The translations under genes and the position numbers were made by a program. From Bacillota bacterium (GTDB lineage Bacteria > Bacillota > Clostridia > Oscillospirales > Ruminococcaceae): a DNA stretch of 64,000 bases. Shown here piece after piece: positions 7,659 through 15,125 of the stretch; within the stretch, counting starts at the first letter, position 1; each line of letters begins with the position of its first letter. Where the stretch lies: contig JAEWLW010000067.1 of assembly GCA_023457355.1 (NCBI GenBank), positions 51,005-115,004 on the forward strand, given 5' to 3'. The notes under the pieces are model-generated. The model saw only the letters and a list, made by a program, of their open reading frames with translations, was not told where the DNA came from and searched no databases.

Positions 7659-8681
7659 ATGGCAAAAAAACAAGGAAAACAGACTTATCTGACCCAAAGC
7701 CCACCTTCGGTACGGGCGTTTGCCGCAGTGGGAAGCAAGAAAGAATTGGAGGGGCCGCTGGCGGACTGCTTTGACATTCTCGAGCCTGATGCGACGTTTG
7801 GGCAAACCTCGTGGGAAAAGGCTGAAAGCAGGATGGTAACAATGGTAGCGGAAAAGGTGCTGCAAAAGGCGGCACTCTCTCCCGCTGATATAGACTGTGT
7901 GTTTGCCGGTGACCTTTTAAACCAGTGCATAGGGTCCACATTTGGCCTGCGGGAAATGGGGATTCCATTGTTGGGAATCTACGGCGCATGCTCAACCATG
8001 GCGGAGGGTCTGCTTTTATCGACGCTATTGGTCGATTCCGGTACGGCGGCGCGAACACTGGCGGTAACTTCTTCACATTTTTGCACGGCGGAACGACAAT
8101 ACCGTTTTCCGTTGGAATACGGGTCGGTTCGGCCACCCTCTGCCCAATGGACGGCCACTGCCGCAGGCGCTGTCGTGCTTGAACAGGGTTCTCAGCCGCC
8201 CTTTGTGCGTGCAGTGGCCATTGGAACCATTGAAGATAAGGGCGTGACCGATCAAAACAATATGGGCGCGGCAATGGCGCCGGCCGCTGCGCAAACCTTA
8301 AAGCAGTTTTTTACCGATATCAACAAAACACCGGACGATTTTGATTTGATTGTCAGTGGCGACCTGGGCGCCATTGGCGCTGATTTGATGACTCGGCTTC
8401 TCAAGCAGGAAGGTATCGACATCAAAGCGAAATATAATGATTGCGGACTGCTGCTTTATGACCGCGAAAAGCAGGATGTGCATTCCGGCGCATCGGGCTG
8501 CGGCTGCTCAGCCTCGGTACTTTGTTCTTTTTTGCTACCGAGACTGCGCGAGGGAAAGATGAAAAATCTGCTGTTCATGGCGACGGGCGCGCTGCTTTCT
8601 CCCACCACTGTTCAGCAGAAAGAATCAATCCCCGGCATTGCGCACTTGATATGGTTTTCATCTGAGAAAGGAGGAAACTGA
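7659..8681 (+). CDS. spoVAD: Stage V sporulation protein AD
   Basis: A 340-residue thiolase-fold protein that binds dipicolinic acid in the SpoVA complex. Recognisable stretches include FGQTSWEKAESRM near residue 48, FAGDLLNQC near 88, GIYGACSTMAEGL near 107, SSHFCTAERQYRFPLEYG near 138 and the C-terminal GSGASGCGCSA-type segment (here HSGASGCGCSAS, near 272). The length fits the family. An AGGAG-like site precedes the ATG. The stop codon abuts the spoVAE start, so translation is probably coupled. Confidence 0.94.
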   Translation: MAKKQGKQTYLTQSPPSVRAFAAVGSKKELEGPLADCFDILEPDATFGQTSWEKAESRMVTMVAEKVLQKAALSPADIDCVFAGDLLNQCIGSTFGLREMGIPLLGIYGACSTMAEGLLLSTLLVDSGTAARTLAVTSSHFCTAERQYRFPLEYGSVRPPSAQWTATAAGAVVLEQGSQPPFVRAVAIGTIEDKGVTDQNNMGAAMAPAAAQTLKQFFTDINKTPDDFDLIVSGDLGAIGADLMTRLLKQEGIDIKAKYNDCGLLLYDREKQDVHSGASGCGCSASVLCSFLLPRLREGKMKNLLFMATGALLSPTTVQQKESIPGIAHLIWFSSEKGGN

Positions 8682-9053
8682 ATGGGTGAGACGCTTATAT
8701 CTTACCTGCGGGCGTTTTTGGTGGGCGGTGCAATCTGCTTGATTGGCCAACTGCTTATCGACTATACCAAGCTTACACCTGCACGTATACTGGTCTCATT
8801 CGTGGTCACAGGTGTCATTTTAGGCGGACTTGGCTGGTACCAGCCGCTGATAGATTATGCGGGTGCGGGTGCCAGCGTGCCGCTGACCGGATTCGGATCC
8901 CTGCTGGCCAAGGGTGTGAAAGAAGCGGTGCGCGAACACGGGTTTTTAGGTGTTTTTATGGGGGGATTAACAGCGACCGCAGCGGGAATCACGGTTGCCG
9001 TACTGGCGGGGCTGGCAATTTCACTGGTATTTAAACCGGGCGATAAATCCTGA
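8682..9053 (+). CDS. spoVAE: Stage V sporulation protein AE (AEB type)
   Basis: A 123-residue membrane protein of the spore dipicolinate channel with about four hydrophobic segments. It has the same GAGASVPLTGFG signature found in SpoVAC (compare GAGTLVPITGF), showing that the two are paralogues. The start ATG immediately follows the spoVAD stop, with GGAGGAAAC in the end of spoVAD. It is the last gene before a terminator. spoVAA, spoVAB and spoVAF are not in this window, a reduced set seen in many Clostridia. Confidence 0.92.
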   Translation: MGETLISYLRAFLVGGAICLIGQLLIDYTKLTPARILVSFVVTGVILGGLGWYQPLIDYAGAGASVPLTGFGSLLAKGVKEAVREHGFLGVFMGGLTATAAGITVAVLAGLAISLVFKPGDKS

Positions 9054-9060
9054 CGGTATC

Positions 9061-9096
9061 AAAAAGGGGAAGGCAAAAGCCTCCCCCTTTTCCATT
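9061..9096 (+). terminator. Terminator of the spoVA operon
   Basis: AAAGGGGAAGGC, loop AAAA, GCCTCCCCCTTTT then TCC. The stem is nearly perfect and T-tailed. On the minus strand it can also serve the gene ending at 9108. Confidence 0.75.
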
Positions 9097-9107
9097 AAAA
9101 ATTACAG

Positions 9108-10130
9108 CTAATGATTGGGTTGATGCAAAAGATGCTGGAAGAACCGCGGATTTTTGTCGTCGCTGTAAAGGTCAAACTGTGCGGATGCACGGGAGATATC
9201 GACACGTGCGGTAAAAACAGCCTGATCTGTTCCCTCGGCCGCAATGCCATCCCGGCTGCGGGTGGCCGCACGCGGGGCATAAATGCCGGCAGGGGATGAA
9301 AACGAAAAGCCAAAGCTTTTATCGTCCAGAAGCCCCGGCGAGAGGATACATAAGCCTTGTTCCTGCGCGCGGTAACGCGTCAAAGCATAATCGGTCACAG
9401 TAAATGGAGTAGCGCCTGTCACCGCAAAGGCACAGCCGGAGGTGGACGCAATCCAAAAAGGCTCGTAATGTTTTAAGGCGAGGCCGTCAAGCAAAGCGAC
9501 GCGGCCAATGTGTGTATCCCCCGGCGTCACCCGGGTGCCGGCGGTAACGCCAACCTGCCTCTCCCAAGGCGCAAGAAATAATTTATCCTGTCTGCCGGCG
9601 ACCTCGCCGGTCTCAGAAAACAAAAACTGCCGGTTATATAACTGCCTGTCCTCCAGTTGATAAAACCCGCCCGCGGCAATGATGATGCGGTGGCTTTGGG
9701 CCAATTGGGAAAAAGTGTTGTAAAAAATTTCCCCTACAAACCCCTGCACCGTTTCACAAAGCGTAAACAGGGCGTCTTTCTGTGTCTCAGTATCGGCCTC
9801 CTGAAATTTTTTAATATCGGCGTAAAGAGCCGAAAAGCCCGGCATCACCGAAATGGCCGCCATACCGCACAGTTCAGGAAATGCAATCATCTGACTGCCT
9901 GAAGCAGCGGCAGCCGCAACATAGTCATTCATGTGGGTTATGTAATCGCGAATATTTTTATAGAACTTATGCGTAAAGCAGACTGCGCTGACCTTGACGC
10001 CGCCGGCGCCCACAAAGGGTGCGGGTTTGTCGGTATGCGGATGCAGGCTGCGCACCTGTTCACGAACTTTCTCTTCGTTGGAAAGGTAACTCATCGCAAA
10101 GGCGGAAGCTTTTAAACGCAGCTTATACAT
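9108..10130 (-). CDS. Nitrilase-fold (carbon-nitrogen hydrolase-like) protein lacking the catalytic Cys
   Basis: A 340-residue protein. It carries the nitrilase Glu in MIAFPELCG (near residue 85) and a plausible catalytic Lys in QDKLFLAPWER (near 185). The third member of the triad, normally a Cys in a stretch like ICYDxxFPE, is replaced: the matching segment reads ALLDGLALKHYEPF. About 45 extra N-terminal residues rich in charge precede the domain. The start ATG has AGGAG eight bases upstream and overlaps the stop of the preceding gene, another nitrilase-like protein, by eight bases, so the two are translationally coupled. An active amidase is unlikely; a binding or regulatory role is a guess. 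The fold is fairly clear, the function unknown. Confidence 0.6.
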   Translation of the reverse strand: MYKLRLKASAFAMSYLSNEEKVREQVRSLHPHTDKPAPFVGAGGVKVSAVCFTHKFYKNIRDYITHMNDYVAAAAASGSQMIAFPELCGMAAISVMPGFSALYADIKKFQEADTETQKDALFTLCETVQGFVGEIFYNTFSQLAQSHRIIIAAGGFYQLEDRQLYNRQFLFSETGEVAGRQDKLFLAPWERQVGVTAGTRVTPGDTHIGRVALLDGLALKHYEPFWIASTSGCAFAVTGATPFTVTDYALTRYRAQEQGLCILSPGLLDDKSFGFSFSSPAGIYAPRAATRSRDGIAAEGTDQAVFTARVDISRASAQFDLYSDDKNPRFFQHLLHQPNH

Positions 10131-10824
10131 GGGACTGCTCCTCCCTGGGGGACTCTATAAGATCCCTGTGCGCCCGCAACAGCGCCTGGGCGGTGTACAT
10201 CGGTACGCGGTTATGCAGCGCAATATCCGCTTCAATTTGGGCGAACACCGGAAGATCTTCGGAAAAACTCGCAATCTCATGGCCGTTCACGCCCACAATA
10301 ACGCCCCCAAGGCCAACGGCTGCCACAACCTGTACCCCGTTTGAACGGGCGGCATTTATGGCACCGTAGCGAATGCGATCCTCAAAAAAGTCATAAAGCT
10401 GAATAAACTGGCTTGAAACAAGCAATGTTGCGCCGTCCATCACGGCTGCGCGCGCGACCTGCGGCATGTTGATATCCACATCCACCAGCAGAGCTGTTTT
10501 GCCAAAAGGCGTATCGAATGCCTGAATTTTATCGTCCCTAAAAAAATTGTGCTCGCGCAATCCCAAATTCAGATGTGTCGCCCGCTGAACACCGATGACC
10601 TCGCCTTTTGGAGAAAGCAGACACAGGCAAAGATAGTTTGCAGCAATGAATCGTTCCGGCACCAGGTAGACGTTATGGCGGACAGCGTAGCGGGATGCGG
10701 CGGCCAGCATCATGGAAGAATCAATTTCAGCCACATAATTGCGCTGATCTGAAAAAACCACAAGCTGTGCCCCCTGTGGCGGCGGCGTCAGCGTGGGCAC
10801 GATAGTTACTGAAAGCTGATGCAA
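10123..10824 (-). CDS. Degenerate nitrilase-fold protein, partner of the downstream paralogue
   Basis: About 233 residues. The region TALLVDVDINMPQVARAAVMDGATLLV aligns with the Cys elbow of nitrilases, but Cys is Asp here. The Glu and Lys positions also look replaced (VVFSDQRNY and QRATHLN). The later VNGHEIASF also fits the fold. The start is placed at TTG 10824, seven bases after AGGGGGG; the longer frame to 10902 would run into tadA. It lies 31 bp after tadA and overlaps the next nitrilase-like gene by eight bases. A pseudoenzyme subunit pairing with that paralogue is the simplest reading, but this is inference. Confidence 0.5.
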   Translation of the reverse strand: MHQLSVTIVPTLTPPPQGAQLVVFSDQRNYVAEIDSSMMLAAASRYAVRHNVYLVPERFIAANYLCLCLLSPKGEVIGVQRATHLNLGLREHNFFRDDKIQAFDTPFGKTALLVDVDINMPQVARAAVMDGATLLVSSQFIQLYDFFEDRIRYGAINAARSNGVQVVAAVGLGGVIVGVNGHEIASFSEDLPVFAQIEADIALHNRVPMYTAQALLRAHRDLIESPREEQSHV

Positions 10825-10855
10825 AAATAATCCCCCCTGCTGTATAATCAACGTG

Positions 10856-11314
10856 TTATCGCTGTCGCAAATTGCGGAAAAAATCGCGCAGCAAAGCGGC
10901 ACATTCCGTTTCCATTACGCCGCCGCAGAGCTGCGGCGCGTGGTTATAGGCGACCTTTGAAAGATCAATCAGCGATCCAAAGGACCCGGCCTTTGGATCA
11001 AAGGCGCCAAAAACGACACGCACAATGCGCGAATTGATAATTGCACCTGCGCACATCGGGCAGGGCTCCAGGGTGACATATAGTGTACAGCTGGGCAACC
11101 GCCAGCCGCCAAGTGCCTTGCAGGCCGCATCAAGGGCGATGATTTCGGCATGGGCCAGTGCATGCCTCCCGGTTTCGCGCAGGTTATGCCCGGTGGCAAT
11201 AACCTGTCCGCTTTGGGCAATTACCGCACCAATGGGCACTTCCCCCAGCCGGCCGGCCTTTTTTGCTTCATTTATGGCAAGGGCCATCATTTGCAGATCA
11301 AACTCGGTTGTCAT
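10856..11314 (-). CDS. tadA: tRNA-specific adenosine deaminase
   Basis: It converts A34 to inosine in tRNA-Arg(ACG). The zinc deaminase signature is complete: HAEI near residue 52, with the catalytic Glu, and PCPMCAGAI near 82 with two zinc Cys. Its 152 residues match the family. The start ATG overlaps the stop of the upstream CPBP protease gene by four bases (ATGA), so it is coupled to it. The two nitrilase-like genes follow in the same direction. Confidence 0.95.
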   Translation of the reverse strand: MTTEFDLQMMALAINEAKKAGRLGEVPIGAVIAQSGQVIATGHNLRETGRHALAHAEIIALDAACKALGGWRLPSCTLYVTLEPCPMCAGAIINSRIVRVVFGAFDPKAGSFGSLIDLSKVAYNHAPQLCGGVMETECAALLRDFFRNLRQR

Positions 11315-12366
11315 GTCAAAAACGCCCCCGCCTGCAAGAGGATGACGATTAACAACAGCATGAAAGGCAGTGTGCAGAAAAAGCAGCGCAGCTTTTGAGA
11401 AGAGCGGTTGATGGTGTTGCTGCGTTTTAGTGTAAACATATTGTCATAGCTGCGCAACAGCAAAAGAACAGCGATGATGCCCAGCGCCATATAAACAACC
11501 TGAATGGATAAAAAGATGATATTAGCGATGCTGTGATCCAAATTTCCGAGCTGGGAGATCAACAGCGAAAAAAGGTTATGCACCAGATGGATCAGCATAC
11601 CGGTGCGAAGCGAACCGGTAAAAAGAACAAAGTAACCGATGATCAAGCCCATTAAAAAAGCATTTGGCATGGAGAGCGGCGAGATATGCACCAACGCGAA
11701 TAATATGGAAGATGTCAACAGCGCAAAGCTGTCGCCAAAGCGGCGCAGCGATTGCAGCAAAATACCTCTGAAAGCGATCTCTTCAAATATTGCAGGGACG
11801 ATGGTCAGATTTGTGACATAAAAAACGGTGCTGATGGCATCTTCAGGCAAGACTAAAATCGGCTCATAAAAATAAATACTAAAAGCCGAAAACAAATGAG
11901 ACATTGCCTCGGAGGCATAAATGCCGATAACCGAGACCGAAAGCGACATCATAATGGCGAGGAGAATTAGCCTTGCCGGGACACGCCGCAGCGGCAGCGC
12001 GCTGTGAAAAGGAATTTGAGTGTGCAGGGCATACAACAAAAACGGGATTGTCAAGGCGCCTATCGAACCAAACAGCGATGAAAAATGCCTGATGGGCTCT
12101 GCGATGACGGCATAGAGCGGTACGGGTGTCAGCCGGTCGAGCAGCTGATTACAAAGCTGGGTCAAAAATGACGAAAGAAATAAAAAACCGATCAGGCACA
12201 GCGACGTTGCGGCACTACAATGCGCAATCAGCTTTTGTTCAATTAAAAAAGGCGGTTTAGGTGAAAAACCATAACCGGCGATGTAGATATGCTCGTTCGG
12301 GTTGACCGGGCGATACCAGCCCCGGTAGCCGTGGTCAGCGTTATCGCTGTTGGGATCAAACATCAC
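11311..12366 (-). CDS. CPBP (CAAX/Abi) family membrane protease-like protein
   Basis: About 351 residues with some eight hydrophobic segments after a polar N-terminus of about 50 residues rich in Tyr, Pro and Asn. The family motifs are present: EEIAFRG near 195, FALVH near 227 and HLVHN near 262, which supply the metal-binding Glu and His of the intramembrane protease fold. The substrate is unknown; members process prenylated or membrane proteins or give bacteriocin immunity. A GTG at 12366 is directly followed by an ATG at 12363, and both fit the AGGGGG site. It is the first gene of the operon that runs into tadA. Confidence 0.85.
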   Translation of the reverse strand: MMFDPNSDNADHGYRGWYRPVNPNEHIYIAGYGFSPKPPFLIEQKLIAHCSAATSLCLIGFLFLSSFLTQLCNQLLDRLTPVPLYAVIAEPIRHFSSLFGSIGALTIPFLLYALHTQIPFHSALPLRRVPARLILLAIMMSLSVSVIGIYASEAMSHLFSAFSIYFYEPILVLPEDAISTVFYVTNLTIVPAIFEEIAFRGILLQSLRRFGDSFALLTSSILFALVHISPLSMPNAFLMGLIIGYFVLFTGSLRTGMLIHLVHNLFSLLISQLGNLDHSIANIIFLSIQVVYMALGIIAVLLLLRSYDNMFTLKRSNTINRSSQKLRCFFCTLPFMLLLIVILLQAGAFLT

Positions 12367-12406
12367 TTGCGCACCCCCTGCCGACTATTGTCACATAATA
12401 AAATAA

Positions 12407-12434
12407 TTTTCAATCCAATAATAATAAATATAAT
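12407..12434 (+). promoter_or_regulatory. Promoter of the structured RNA candidate
   Basis: TTTTCA and a perfect TATAAT are separated by 16 bases. Transcription would start near 12440, ahead of the folded region and about 190 bases upstream of the rrf2 promoter. Confidence 0.5.
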
Positions 12435-12439
12435 AGCAC

Positions 12440-12600
12440 AAATTAAAAAAGAAGGAAACGAGGGTTTTGTAAATTATCTTTTTCAGGCGCAGGCATATGT
12501 TGGAAAGCCCCGTTCTGATAAGCCCGTTGCCGATAACATGGGCGGACATGCCAACTGCCGTCCTGCGGAAAGCTTTGATATTTTAACGGGGAATCGCTTA
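12440..12600 (+). ncRNA. Candidate pseudoknotted non-coding RNA
   Basis: Pairings seen by eye, from outside in: TATC 12475-12478 with GATA 12577-12580; CAGG 12484-12487 with CCTG 12562-12565; GGCA 12492-12495 with TGCC 12556-12559; GTTGG 12499-12503 with CCAAC 12551-12555; then a hairpin GCCC-GTT 12522-12528 with AAC 12535-12537 and GGGC 12540-12543. CCCCGTT 12508-12514, inside the long stem, pairs perfectly with AACGGGG 12585-12591 outside it, giving a 7-bp pseudoknot. It has its own promoter, but no clear terminator was seen. It does not match any riboswitch consensus I can recall. An open frame here lacks a credible start. Confidence 0.45.
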
Positions 12601-12623
12601 AAAAGGCAATAGAAACAAAAAAC

Positions 12624-12653
12624 TTGATTTAATAGTATCCTACAATTATACTA
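12624..12653 (+). promoter_or_regulatory. Promoter and overlapping dyad operator of the Rrf2 gene
   Basis: TTGATT, 17 bases, TATACT is a good sigma-A-type promoter. A perfect dyad, TAGTAT-N9-ATACTA (12633-12653), covers the spacer and the -10 box. Rrf2/IscR proteins commonly repress their own genes through such sites, so autoregulation by the gene at 12729 is a reasonable inference. Confidence 0.6.
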
Positions 12654-12728
12654 GTATTTAAAAGCTTATGCATAAAACACAATGGTTGCGCTGTGTTGAA
12701 TACATTACGGCGCCGGAGGGAACAGCTT

Positions 12729-13157
12729 ATGAAAATTTCAACGAAAGGCCGGTACGCACTTCGCTTAATGGTAGATTTGGCCATGGCTGAAAGCGATGCA
12801 TTTGTTGCGCTAAAGGATATCGCCGAACGGCAAAAAATATCGGCAAAGTATATGGAGCAAATCATCGCGCAGCTTAAGAACGCCCGTCTGGTCAGCAGTG
12901 TGCGGGGGCCCCGTGGCGGCTATCGTCTTTCAAAAAGCGCGGCGGACTATACGGTGGGCGAGATATTGCGACTGACCGAAGGCAGTCTGGCGCCGGTGGC
13001 CTGTATCGACGATGCGACCGATTGCGAACGCTGCGATGGCTGTGCCACCGTTGAGCTGTGGCGGAAGATGGATGCTGCCATATCGCAGGTTGTGGACAAT
13101 ATGACGCTGGCGGATCTGGTAACCATTCAGCGCGAGAAAAAGCGTGAGCACGTATGA
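12729..13157 (+). CDS. Rrf2 family (IscR-like) transcriptional regulator
   Basis: A 142-residue regulator with an N-terminal winged helix: MKISTKGRYALRLMVDLA, then the recognition region ISAKYMEQIIAQLKNARLVSS, then the wing RGPRGGYRLSKSA. Four Cys lie within residues 95-108 (C-IDDATD-C-ER-C-DG-C), consistent with an Fe-S cluster ligand set. The start ATG at 12729 follows GGAGGGAAC; the frame's upstream ATG at 12693 has no ribosome site. Its stop overlaps the mnmA start. In related genomes IscR-type genes precede iscS-iscU-mnmA; here iscS and iscU are not between them. Confidence 0.9.
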   Translation: MKISTKGRYALRLMVDLAMAESDAFVALKDIAERQKISAKYMEQIIAQLKNARLVSSVRGPRGGYRLSKSAADYTVGEILRLTEGSLAPVACIDDATDCERCDGCATVELWRKMDAAISQVVDNMTLADLVTIQREKKREHV

Positions 13158-14242
13158 AAAAAGTGATGGTGGCCATGAGCGGCGGCGTGGATTCCTCCGT
13201 CTCGGCCCTTTTGTTGCAGCAGCAGGGATATGCACTTTGCGGCGCCACCCTGTCGCTTTATTCCAACAGCGACATCGGGCTTGAAGACACGAGAACCTGC
13301 TGTTCGCTGGACGACGTGGAAGATGCGCGCCGCGTCTGCGCCAAGCTGGGAATAGACCATTATGTTTTCAATATGAAGGCCCAGTTTAAACAGGGCGTTA
13401 TAGCGCCGTTTGCCGAAGGCTACCGGCGCGGGGAGACACCGAACCCCTGCATTGAATGTAACCGCTCAATTAAATTCTCCGGCGTTTTAAAAAGGGCGCA
13501 GCAGCTCGATTACGACACCATTGCCACCGGCCACTATGTACAGCGGGAATATGATGCCGCCGCAGGCCGATGGCTGCTTAAAAAGGCTGCGGATCCGGCC
13601 AAGGATCAAAGCTATGTGCTGTATGTGTTGCCGCAGCCGGTGCTCGCCCAAACGCTTTTTCCGCTTGGGGGGCTGCATAAAAGTGATGTGCGAAGGCTTG
13701 CCGAACAGCATGGTCTGGTCACGGCCCGAAAGTCTGAAAGTCAGGATATCTGTTTTGTTCCCGATGGCGATTATGCCGGTTTTTTGACCAAAACAATGGG
13801 TGTTGTCTCCGAGCCGGGCTGTTTTGTGGACCCGCAGGGCAGGAAATTGGGACAGCACCGGGGCATCATACACTATACACTTGGGCAACGCCGCGGGCTG
13901 GGCATTTCGGCCGACCGCAGGCTGTTTGTCGTTCAAAAAAATACAGCTGGCAACACCGTAGTTTTGGGGGATGAAGAACTGTTAATGCAGCGGCGGATGA
14001 AGGTGGAGGCGCTCAATTGGGTCTCTATTGGCGCACCCGGCGGCAGTATCAGGGCGCAGGTCAAGTCGCGGTACCGCCAGTCAGCCCAGCCTGCATGGCT
14101 GCACCCGCAGGAGGACGGCAGCCTGACGGTGGAATTTGACAGACCGCAGCGCGCATTGACGCCCGGGCAGGCCGCCGTTTTTTATGCGGAGGACATTGTT
14201 TTAGGCGGCGGTACAATTGGCTGCGGCGCACAGGAGGGTTAA
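13154..14242 (+). CDS. mnmA: tRNA-specific 2-thiouridylase MnmA
   Basis: It thiolates U34 of tRNAs for Lys, Glu and Gln using sulfur relayed from a cysteine desulfurase. The PP-loop SGGVDSS is at residues 9-15. The catalytic Cys pair lies in NPCIECNRSIKF (near 98) and SQDICFVPDGDY (near 200). At 362 residues it has the family's usual length. The start ATG overlaps the rrf2 stop (ATGA). tcdA follows after two bases, so the operon joins an Fe-S/sulfur sensor with two tRNA-modification enzymes. The sulfur donor must be encoded elsewhere. Confidence 0.96.
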   Translation: MKKVMVAMSGGVDSSVSALLLQQQGYALCGATLSLYSNSDIGLEDTRTCCSLDDVEDARRVCAKLGIDHYVFNMKAQFKQGVIAPFAEGYRRGETPNPCIECNRSIKFSGVLKRAQQLDYDTIATGHYVQREYDAAAGRWLLKKAADPAKDQSYVLYVLPQPVLAQTLFPLGGLHKSDVRRLAEQHGLVTARKSESQDICFVPDGDYAGFLTKTMGVVSEPGCFVDPQGRKLGQHRGIIHYTLGQRRGLGISADRRLFVVQKNTAGNTVVLGDEELLMQRRMKVEALNWVSIGAPGGSIRAQVKSRYRQSAQPAWLHPQEDGSLTVEFDRPQRALTPGQAAVFYAEDIVLGGGTIGCGAQEG

Positions 14243-14244
14243 AC

Positions 14245-14958
14245 TTGCACGAGCAATTTTGCCGCAGTGCATTGCTGCTGGGTGATGAGGCAATAGAACG
14301 GCTGACTAGGAAACGGGTTGCGGTGTTTGGCATTGGCGGCGTGGGGTCGTTTTGCACCGAGGCGCTGGCGCGGGCGGGCATCGGCAGGCTGATACTGGTT
14401 GATGCGGACGTGGCCGCGCTTTCCAATATCAACCGTCAGATTATTGCGCTGCACAGCACAGTGGGCCAACCCAAAGTGGAGATAATGCGTGAGCGCATTA
14501 AAGACATTAACCCCGATGCGGCGGTAACGGTGCACCAGGTGTTTTATACAGCCGAGAATGCGGATGCGGTTGATCTGTCTGACTGCGACTATATTGTTGA
14601 TGCCATTGATACCGTTTCCTCAAAATTGGAATTGATTGAGCGGGCTAAACGGCTGGGCGTGCCGATAATCAGCAGTATGGGCACCGGCAACAAATTGGAT
14701 CCGTCGCGTTTTGCCATCGCGGATATTTACAGCACCAGCGTTTGCCCGCTGGCCAGAGTGATGCGCTATGAGCTGCGCCGCAGAGGCGTTCAGTCGCTCA
14801 AGGTGTTATATTCAACCGAGGCCGCTCTGGTGCCCAAAAATCTTGAGCCTCCCGCACCGGGCCGCCGGCAGCCACCCGGTAGCATTTCCTTTGTGCCGTC
14901 GGTGGCGGGGCTGATGATTGCGGGCCAGGTGATCCGGGATTTGGCAGAAGAAAGATAA
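14245..14958 (+). CDS. tcdA: tRNA threonylcarbamoyladenosine dehydratase (ThiF/MoeB-like)
   Basis: An E1-like ATP-using enzyme of 237 residues that cyclises t6A37 of tRNA to ct6A. The nucleotide-binding loop GIGGVGSFC is near residue 31, followed by DADVAALSNINRQ (near 53) with the conserved Asn-x-x-Arg-Gln. DYIVDAIDTVSSK (near 113) and the C-terminal GSISFVPSVAGLMIAG are typical of TcdA/YgdL rather than of ThiF or MoeB, which carry extra Cys motifs. The start is a TTG at 14245 with CAGGAGGG seven bases upstream, two bases after the mnmA stop. t6A synthesis is also represented by tsaD at 29715. Confidence 0.9.
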   Translation: MHEQFCRSALLLGDEAIERLTRKRVAVFGIGGVGSFCTEALARAGIGRLILVDADVAALSNINRQIIALHSTVGQPKVEIMRERIKDINPDAAVTVHQVFYTAENADAVDLSDCDYIVDAIDTVSSKLELIERAKRLGVPIISSMGTGNKLDPSRFAIADIYSTSVCPLARVMRYELRRRGVQSLKVLYSTEAALVPKNLEPPAPGRRQPPGSISFVPSVAGLMIAGQVIRDLAEER

Positions 14959-14967
14959 AGTACAAAG

Positions 14968-15016
14968 AGGCGCCGTATTGCAAGGGGAATTTGCAATACG
15001 GCGCCTTGCGCTTTAA
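14968..15016 (+). terminator. Terminator of the rrf2-mnmA-tcdA operon
   Basis: A perfect 16-bp stem, 14968-14983 with 14991-15006 (AGGCGCCGTATTGCAA and its complement), with a short loop, then TGCGCTTTAATTT. Confidence 0.75.
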
Positions 15017-15044
15017 TTTATGAAGGAATTGCTGCGCGTTTTGA

Positions 15045-15072
15045 TTGACAGTGCGGAAAAATTTGATATTAT
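15045..15072 (+). promoter_or_regulatory. Promoter of the first M20 peptidase gene
   Basis: A perfect TTGACA, 16 bases, then TATTAT. It lies 53 bases before the start codon at 15126. Confidence 0.6.
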
Positions 15073-15125
15073 TGTGATAGATGTAAATGTCGCACAAATT
15101 TTTATTGCAGAAGGAGATTATAGTT

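Noticed and set aside
12289..12612. 107-codon plus frame over the structured RNA candidate
   Set aside because: The ATG lies inside the antisense of the CPBP gene. The part after 12440 lacks a start and ribosome site, while the same bases form extensive helices.
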